In this document: positions 57,634 to 64,000 of the stretch, piece after piece
Layout: the number at the start of each line of letters is the position of its first letter
Numbering within the stretch: position 1 is the first letter of the stretch
Source of the DNA: Parus major
Lineage: Eukaryota; Chordata; Aves; Passeriformes; Paridae
Length of the DNA stretch: 64,000 nt
Assembly: GCF_001522545.3 (NCBI RefSeq)
Contig: NC_031768.1
Span: 92,862,230 to 92,926,229 of the forward strand
Direction: 5' to 3'
Position numbers and translations under genes: made by a program
The notes under the pieces: model-generated
Told to the model about the DNA's origin: nothing
Databases searched by the model: none
What the model saw: only the letters and a program-made list of their open reading frames with translations

Positions 57634-58769
57634 TTAATGCAGGTTAAAACCCAAAGTGTTTGTCATCAGTGCCATACTCTTGGAAAAAGAAAATAAAAAG
57701 AGAGAAAAAAAAGCGGGCTAAATAAATACAATCCAGACGAAACCAAGAAGGACCATCAGAGTCTAGAGAATATGATCTGGGAGGAAAATCTGAAAGTCTT
57801 GGTAAAGCTTAGCCTTAAGAAAAGAGGAAGTATTATAAGCACAGTAAGTAGGTAAGCCTCCCTAAAGGGAGAGCTTCAAGAACATTGGGTAGGTGTCAGG
57901 AATTACAGCAGTGTCCTGCCTCAGGGGTTTGGAGAAGAACCAGAGATTTGGGTTCAGGCTGCATCTCTCCTGGGGGAGCTGAGAGGGAGGGGTGGAAAGG
58001 GCCCACTGTATGTGGAAGCTCTTGCCAGGAGTATTCACTAAGACAGGAAGGGGGGAATACTAGGCTGTTTCTCTTTCCTCCTTCTTCAGTCTGCCCCCCA
58101 AAACTTCCTTTTCCCTCTGCACAGGGCCTGTTTCCACTTGCTTCCCTTGCAGTCCCTCACCTGCAGCAGGTGTCACTGAGACTTCTGCACTTCTCCAGCT
58201 GTTGCTGAATGCCTCAGGATCAGGAGGCACCCATCCAGACCAACTTTGTCCTGGGTAAGTGGAGGATGCAAGGCTAGATGGGAGAGCACTGAAAACCCTG
58301 GAGATAGGGCTTGCTGCTCCCAGTGCCACTGGAGAGATGGGGTGAGGAAGCAGCTATTGCTGCTGCAGAAGGAAGCTGCCTGCAGCCAGCATCACCTGTG
58401 GTGACAGGAATGGAGGTGCAGGAGGTGAGACACCAGTGATTCGCCTTCATGGCCCATGTCACCACCAGTGCCTGTCTCCTCTGGACTAAGCAAAGAGAAT
58501 TGATGGCAGATCTGGCACCCAAGCACTGTCCGTGCTGCCTGTGCCTTAGGGCATGTTACACATCCCAGCGTGAGAAGCTGTCTCCCAATAGTCAGGCAGA
58601 CATCAAAGCCAAAGTGCACCTCTAGCCTGATCTCAGCAGGGTTCCTACCATGGCTACACGGCAGCAGTGTCAACAGAGGATGATGCTTTGGGACCTTTGA
58701 ATTGTGTTTCTGTTATTTGGGATCAGAATTTAATTGTTCCCCATTGACACGATGGTACAGACTCAGCTT

Positions 58770-58793
58770 TTCAGCTGGTAAGTGCCAGCTGAA
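58770..58793. promoter_or_regulatory. paired E-box dyad
   Basis: TTCAGCTGG (58770-58778) and CCAGCTGAA (58785-58793) are perfect complements with a 6-bp spacer. Each contains the E-box CAGCTG, the preferred core of MyoD/Ascl-type bHLH factors, spaced 15 bp centre to centre. Regulatory function is inferred only. Confidence 0.4.
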
Positions 58794-59094
58794 TCACTTG
58801 AGACTGCATGTATATGCTATACACTAGGACCTACAGCACACTCTTAAAAACCCCAGCAGTGAATGGAAAGCTAGTCCCTTAAATATTCAGCTTTAATAAG
58901 GATTCTGATGATCAATAGAAAACTTGGAATAAGACTTTCAGCTAGTGCAAACTGGTTGATCTAGATTTTGAAAGTAACAGTGCCAACACATCAACAAAGC
59001 AACCTGGCCCTATGAGCTCATAAAATCCAATCTAAAATATTTACTTTCAAATAAAGATTTGTTGTGTTTTCCCAGCCTTCTGAGTGTTCACAGG

Positions 59095-59220
59095 TTATTT
59101 GTTCAATGGCAGTTTCATGTGCATTGCTAATTATTGCTAATAATCATTTGGCACTGCAGTAGCAATTCATCGGAAATGCACTTGTTAGTACATTAGCCTT
59201 CTCTTTCCTTGTGTATTTTT
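59095..59220. promoter_or_regulatory. candidate conserved element, TAAT-rich
   Basis: Repeat-free AT-rich DNA with GCTAATTATTGCTAATAATC and AGCAATTCATCGG, which are multiple homeodomain/SOX/POU-like words within about 60 bp. Enhancer function is inferred. Confidence 0.25.
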
Positions 59221-61481
59221 ACTGGCAAAACCCATCTCTGAGTATTTATTTTCATTCAGCTCAACGTTGGTGGTATACACAGAAGGACCAGGAGCTGCCC
59301 TAAAAGCTGCTATGTGCAGCATACTATATTCCTATGGGTCAAGGACTCTCCTAATGTCAATCAGCATTAAAAACAGAGGGAGACACAATGTTATCACAAA
59401 TGTAGGAGCCTCACCAAATATTCTTTGCCTCACACTCCTGCCTTCCAGGCCATGTCCAGAGCATGTGGCATAGCCCCTCCCACTTCACCCTTGGCACCAA
59501 GCACTGTACACTTTGCTACCATGTGGTTCGTGAGCCTTGACTCCTGTTGAGTCCCCATCCCCTCGGCGAGGATGCTCTCCCTGTGTGCCAGGGCCAACAA
59601 GCACCTTCAGCCAAACCCCAGTGCAGCCAGGGAGAAGTGACAAATGCTTTCTTGGTGGCAGAAGCAGCCCCATTGTCAGAAATCAGAAGAATAATTTCCT
59701 GGTTACAGTAGCCTTCAGATACATTGATCCAACTTCAACCCCCAAATAAAACAATGGGAGTGATATATTGGCTATTCTGTTTCGGTGACTGAGCACTCGA
59801 GAGCAGGAATGCAGCCCCCAGAGGCGTGACACAAGGACTTGAAGAGGTTGGCTGTATTTTCTTCCACTTAAAACTGGGAGAGGTGAATAGCTGGTGAAAG
59901 TGGGGAGGAGATTGATGGCTTTGGAAACTGCAAGGCTCTCTCGCTATGTGGGACAGCTTTGGTAGAGAGTCAGCTTTAAGCCTGACCTTGCCCTCCCTGA
60001 CCTGTCAGTAACCTCAACCCTGACCTTGGAAGGACCATCCTTCTCCCTGGGGAAGAACAGTTTGGGGAATAGTGGGAAAATATGAGTGGTGATCATGTCA
60101 AGATTGTTTTATTTTTTGGGAGAAGACAGGCTGTGAAGCATGCAGAAGCCTAATGTCCTTCTCATGCTTTGGTATTCAAGGTGCAGGAAACCTTGTGGTG
60201 CTCACACAGCATTAGCTCCAAACGTGGTCTATCTCATTACACTTCTGCATGGAGTGCCTTCCTGTCTGCTCTGCTGAATCCTCCTCTTCATTGCATTTTA
60301 GATGCCATCACAGCAGTCAGACCACATCCCTGATGGAATTTATTGAGTCTCTCCTTCTTCAAAAGTCATCAAGATTCAAACCAGGCTCTTTCCAGACCCA
60401 GATATTTCAGCAGCATGAGCCCCAAACCCATCTTGTAGCTCTCTGCTTCCCCCTGCAAGGTCACCCCTTCCTTTGGAGCTGCCTCCCTGCTGCTTTCCCT
60501 TTCTCATAACCAGCCATCCTTCACTGTGCTGTGTCTATAAAACACTCAGTACACACGGCAGCCGAGGGGGAGGGACCGAGGGGCTGGTGGAAGCCACTCA
60601 GATTTCACATTTATTTAACAGCCGTGGCTGTGCTTGTTTGATTTATCTTCACACATACATTTGACAGATATGGTCTCATAAAAACTCCACAGAGTAAAAA
60701 CAGCAGAAAGGCCTGCAGCCATACTGCGTCAGCATTCCGTCTGGCTCCAGCTCCAGAGCTAAGCACAGATCAAGCTCACTGCAGCTGGCAGCACCCCTCA
60801 CTTGGGAAACTTTGGAGTTTGCAATACCTGAAATGCAGAGTACTTAAGTGTAGCTGGTCCTGAGGTTCCCAGGTGTCTGGGCAAAAAATGAAAAAGGTCA
60901 TGATTTTCTCTTACCTTGAAAAATCCTGCTGAATTTCACATAAATTGCTTTGTGCAAATAAATTTACATTTAAGTGGCTAATCTCATCCTTTCCCCAAAT
61001 CCTGCGGGATACAGCAGCGATCAGAATATCTTGAGAAAGTTATGATTTTTATAGCACTTCCAAAAACACCTTTCCCAAATTGTAGCAGTTCAGGAGTAAG
61101 CTTGCTTCATCCTTTCCTTGCTAGGGCCTTATAAGCTTGCTCTATCTCTATTAATCCCAACATTTGCTTTAAAAAATTAAGTTGTATTTAATGAGTCAGA
61201 TTCATACTGTTGTGATTCTGACAATACATTTTCACTGGAGCAGAACTGTAAAATTTGTGCACAAAGCAGCTACTATATAGTTTGGGATATAGGCTCCACA
61301 AGAGCTCAACCCACTTCAACATATGCATATTTCACAGTGTTTTTTTAAAAGGGGAGCACACCTGAAACTCTCATTCCCAGCATCAAGAGAGGCAAAGTGA
61401 AATAGCTGTAAATAAAGTCCCTGGCGTGCTAGTGTTGCTCAAAGGTAGGACTCCAGCTGCATTCAGGTGGCGTTTTATTAC

Positions 61482-61489
61482 GTGTATAA
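61482..61489 (+). promoter_or_regulatory. TATA-like box
   Basis: TATAAATA preceded by TTACGTG and followed by CAGCCCCGCC. The pattern is core-promoter-like, but no transcript is evident. Confidence 0.2.
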
Positions 61490-62502
61490 ATAACAGCCCC
61501 GCCACGTCTGGGAGCTGGCAGCCTGGTCTGGAAGAAGGAGCTCAGAGCTGAGAGTGAAAGGCCCTGTGTTCCAACCTGCTGCTGTGGTGGCCACTCCGTT
61601 TCTTTATACGTTACTCACACGTATGAAATAAAGTTCTTAACGCTTGTCATGCGGTGATCTTGCTCAGTTAACAAAAGCAAACGTGAAGGCCTCTGTATCA
61701 GGCCCACAATTATCTTGGCTGGTTAAAACTACTGGATAAGATAAGTGGGAGAAATTGTGACTGCTTCTCTGTGGGCAGATATTTGCAGTATTTGAGATAT
61801 TCTCTCATTGAGGATGATTTTTCTCAGCTATAGAAATGTCATCCTTTCTGGTTCAGGTAAATAACTGAGGAGTATGCAACAAAGGTTTGGAAACCTCATA
61901 TTTTCCTGACCACAGATAACCTGTTTTGGTTTATGGCTATCACTTGTATGGCTGATCTCCTAGCTCTGATCCTCTTGGTGCCATTCTCACCCAGTTTTCA
62001 TGGTCACACTGAGCAGGGTCACCCTCCCACACTCCATACATGCAGTTCAGTGCCTGGTAGAGAGTTATTTTTCAAAGGAGAGGACTTTCAGGCAGTGATT
62101 ACCTCTCTCCTTTGGGACAGTTTTTCCCAGCTATGGAAATACCATCTTTTCTGTTTAAAGCAAAAGACTCAGAAATTGCAGACATGCTGCCTTCAGGACA
62201 CACTCACCAGCTCTCCTGTTTTCCAACAGCATTGATCAAGGAGCAGATGCAGCTCATCACAGCCTGACATTTTCTCTCCCTCTTACTTTGTTGTTGGCAG
62301 ATGAAAAATGTAATTCACCTTCATTAGTAACTTCAGGGAGCCCAGCCCCAGGGCCAAATTCAGACTTCTTTCAGGAGTCTGAGCCATTTGAAGAGAGATA
62401 ATTTGTGGATAATGTGTAATTATAGTGCCTGTTGTTGTACACATTGCTACACAGAAGTGCCACACACCCTGGGCAGTGTCTGGGCTTGGACACTCGAACC
62501 TT

Positions 62503-62915
62503 ATCATAGAACCATAGAATTGTTAAAGTTAGAAAAGACCTCTAAGATCATGGAATCCAACCATTAATCCAGCACCACCATCACTACTAAACCATGACAC
62601 TAAGTGCCACATCCACAGGGCTTTTTGAACACTTTCAGGGATAGTGACTGCCACTTCCCTGGGCAGCCTATTCCAGGACTAGACAACCCTTTCAGTGAAA
62701 AACTTTTTCCTCATATCCAATCTAAACCTCTCCTTGTGATCTCCTCTTGTCCTATTACTTGTTACCTGTGAGAGGAGACTGGCCCCCACCTGGCTACAGC
62801 CTCCTTTCTGGTAGTTCTAAAGAGTGCTAAGGTCTTCCCTAAGCCTCCTTTTCTCCAGGCTAAATACCTCTGTGTCACTGAGCTGTTCCTCATAGGAATT
62901 GTGCTCCAGACCCGT
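62503..62915 (-). mobile_element. CR1 LINE 3' end, antisense
   Basis: ATCATAGAACCATAGAATTG, AGACCTCTAAGATCATGG, CCTGGGCAGCCTATTCCAGG, GAAAAACTTTTTCCTCATAT and CTCCAGGCTAAATACCTC are the reverse complement of the avian CR1 3' region, about 410 bp and 5'-truncated. Moderate divergence and no open frame. Confidence 0.92.
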
Positions 62916-63394
62916 TACAAACCAACTGTGAAGGCCCAAGGTCTGTCATGATGCCTTTCAAAAACAGGCCAGCCTTGGCCAGAGGCAGGGCAAGACAAAA
63001 CTGCCTCAGAAGGCTGCAGGCAACATGGAAAGGAAAGTCCCTGGAGCTCACCAAATGAAATACCCACATATGAGACTTGGCTGTCTCAGGAAGGGGGACC
63101 ATATAATTGCAGAAAATGAGGGCACCCTCACACTGATGGCATAGCCACCAATATGCAGCATTTCTATCCCTTCTTTTTTATCATGTGCAGCTACAGAGGC
63201 ACAAGGAAGGTACTGACAGGCAGTCAAGGAATTCAGCTGCTGGTTCGCTATGCAGGACTTGGGAGCTGGAGGGCGAAAGTGATGCATGGAAATTAAGTTA
63301 ATTTTAAACCGCAGGCAAGAGAAGAGACTTGCTAGCAGTTACTTAAGAGAAGCTGCTGACTGTTTAAATACCATTAAGAAGATTAATGTCAGCC
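62916..63394. other. unique non-coding sequence
   Basis: Spacer between two antisense CR1 copies with no gene. Minus-strand frames at 62890-63287 are partly shadows of the CR1 end. Confidence 0.5.
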
Positions 63395-64000
63395 CACAGA
63401 ACCACTGAAAAATTAGGGCTGAAAGGGACCTTGAAAGGTCAGACCAGTCCATTCCACTAACCCAAGCAGGATCACCTAAACCTCGGACATCCCTGACAGA
63501 TGTTGCTTAACTTGATCTTAAAGCTCTCCACTCCCTAGGCAGTCTATTCTTTATTATCCCTGTCATTAGAAAGTTTTTCCTAACATCTAAATTGAGCCTT
63601 TCCTGCTGTGACTTAAGCCTTCTTTTTTTCTCTCCTCTCCTCCATCACAGACAAGGAGCAATGATTATGCCTTTTTATGTGCTTAAGACCTTCAGCTCTA
63701 TCCTCCTTTGGGTTAGAGAATTTCAGTTCTTTCAGGCTTCCCTGGTAGGTAATGGTTTCTCCATTTCCGCTTGTTCTCCTTGCTCTCTGCTGGGCTGGAT
63801 CCAATTACACCACATCTCCCCTTAACTTATTTTCCATCACCTCGACACCATGACATAGCTGACTTGCATTCAGCTTTTGATCCTTTTCCTGAAGAATTGC
63901 TACTTAACCCATCACTCCCTCCTCTGTACTCTGGGAGTTCATATTGTTGCTCAAGTGTACGACTTTCCACTTCTCCTTATTCAACTGCCTCCTGTTTCTT
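63395..64000 (-). mobile_element. older CR1 LINE, antisense, continuing past the window edge
   Basis: CCACTGAAAAATTAGGGCTG, AGCAGGATCACCTAAACC, GCAGTCTATTCTTTATTAT, TAGAAAGTTTTTCCTAACAT and finally GCTCAAGTGTACGACTTTCC match an old CR1 subfamily in antisense. It is more diverged than the copy at 62503, so it is an older insertion. It reaches the last base, so its 5' end is not visible. Confidence 0.8.

Larger units (their letters stand above)
56745..57900 (+). mobile_element. old CR1 LINE, ORF2 region in several pieces
   Basis: Family landmarks in order: TAGATTGACTAGAATGCC, GCTGATTTACTAAGAATTAATA, GCAAAAGCCAGGGAAGTTAAA, an A-rich expansion (56908-56943), TATTAGCTTCATAGTCTGG, CCCATCTAATTTCCTTTTAAAAC, TGTCTTGCATGAAATTCTCATAA (near the reverse-transcriptase region), then after a gap CATCAGAGTCTAGAGAATATG and TGGTAAAGCTTAGCCTTAAG. 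A 100-codon frame (57083-57385) overlaps the ORF2 homology but has no reliable domain. Segments are missing between the pieces, and a telomere-like tract (57594) sits at one break. Confidence 0.8.
57901..62502. other. unique non-coding sequence
   Basis: No supported gene. Items: a paired E-box inverted repeat at 58770-58793, an AT-rich homeodomain-like patch at 59095-59220 (GCTAATTATTGCTAATAATC) that may be a conserved element, and a TATA-like TATAAATA at 61482-61489. Frames are short. Confidence 0.5.

Overview
The window reads as nuclear DNA of a bird, or less likely another sauropsid, and is almost wholly non-coding. The evidence is the repeat content. CR1 LINE fragments carry the avian-type 3' end (tails like ATTCTATGG; the antisense form starts CACAGAAT). 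Older, turtle/crocodile-like CR1 pieces, MIR-like SINE scraps and palindromic MITE relics are also present, with low overall repeat density and short microsatellites. I found no protein-coding gene, rRNA, tRNA or CRISPR array that I can defend. The longest open frames (303-304 codons) lie in GC-rich CpG islands and have neither recognisable domains nor sensible composition. The only recognisable coding-derived sequence is degenerate CR1 ORF2.

Layout. 1-1380: unique sequence. About 1396-2620: a strong CpG island with a CA/CG alternating tract, G-rich runs and a GGA repeat; it is the best promoter candidate, and possible minus-strand splice donors hint at leftward transcription. 2640-7500: unique sequence with small hairpins and a poly-T tract. 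7498-7990: copy A of an unclassified repeat. 8000-35700: mostly unique, with one old CR1 (18690-18995), MIR-like scraps (about 23075, 34820), a CA microsatellite (23780), purine and pyrimidine tracts (23502, 32446) and several AT-rich, homeodomain-motif-bearing stretches that look like conserved enhancers. 35740-36480: the most enhancer-like block. About 41240-42060: a second CpG island preceded by an AAAT microsatellite. 46515-48627: an old CR1 and a MITE relic. 50360-53610 and 56745-57900: CR1-rich zones, with copy B of the unclassified repeat at 51242-51730 and a degenerate telomere-like tract at 57594. 62503 to the end: two antisense CR1 copies.

The overall picture is a regulatory or intronic/intergenic landscape: two CpG islands about 40 kb apart with enhancer-like islands between them. 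The most unusual feature is the A/B repeat pair. The two copies lie 43.7 kb apart in direct orientation and match base for base over 310 bp, while their flanks are clearly diverged homologues. That mosaic suggests gene conversion or strong constraint. The core holds a 16-bp perfect palindrome with two overlapping bicoid/OTX-class sites, an AP-1/MAF-like site and a TATA-like box. All regulatory calls are inferences from motifs and composition; no alignment to other genomes was possible.
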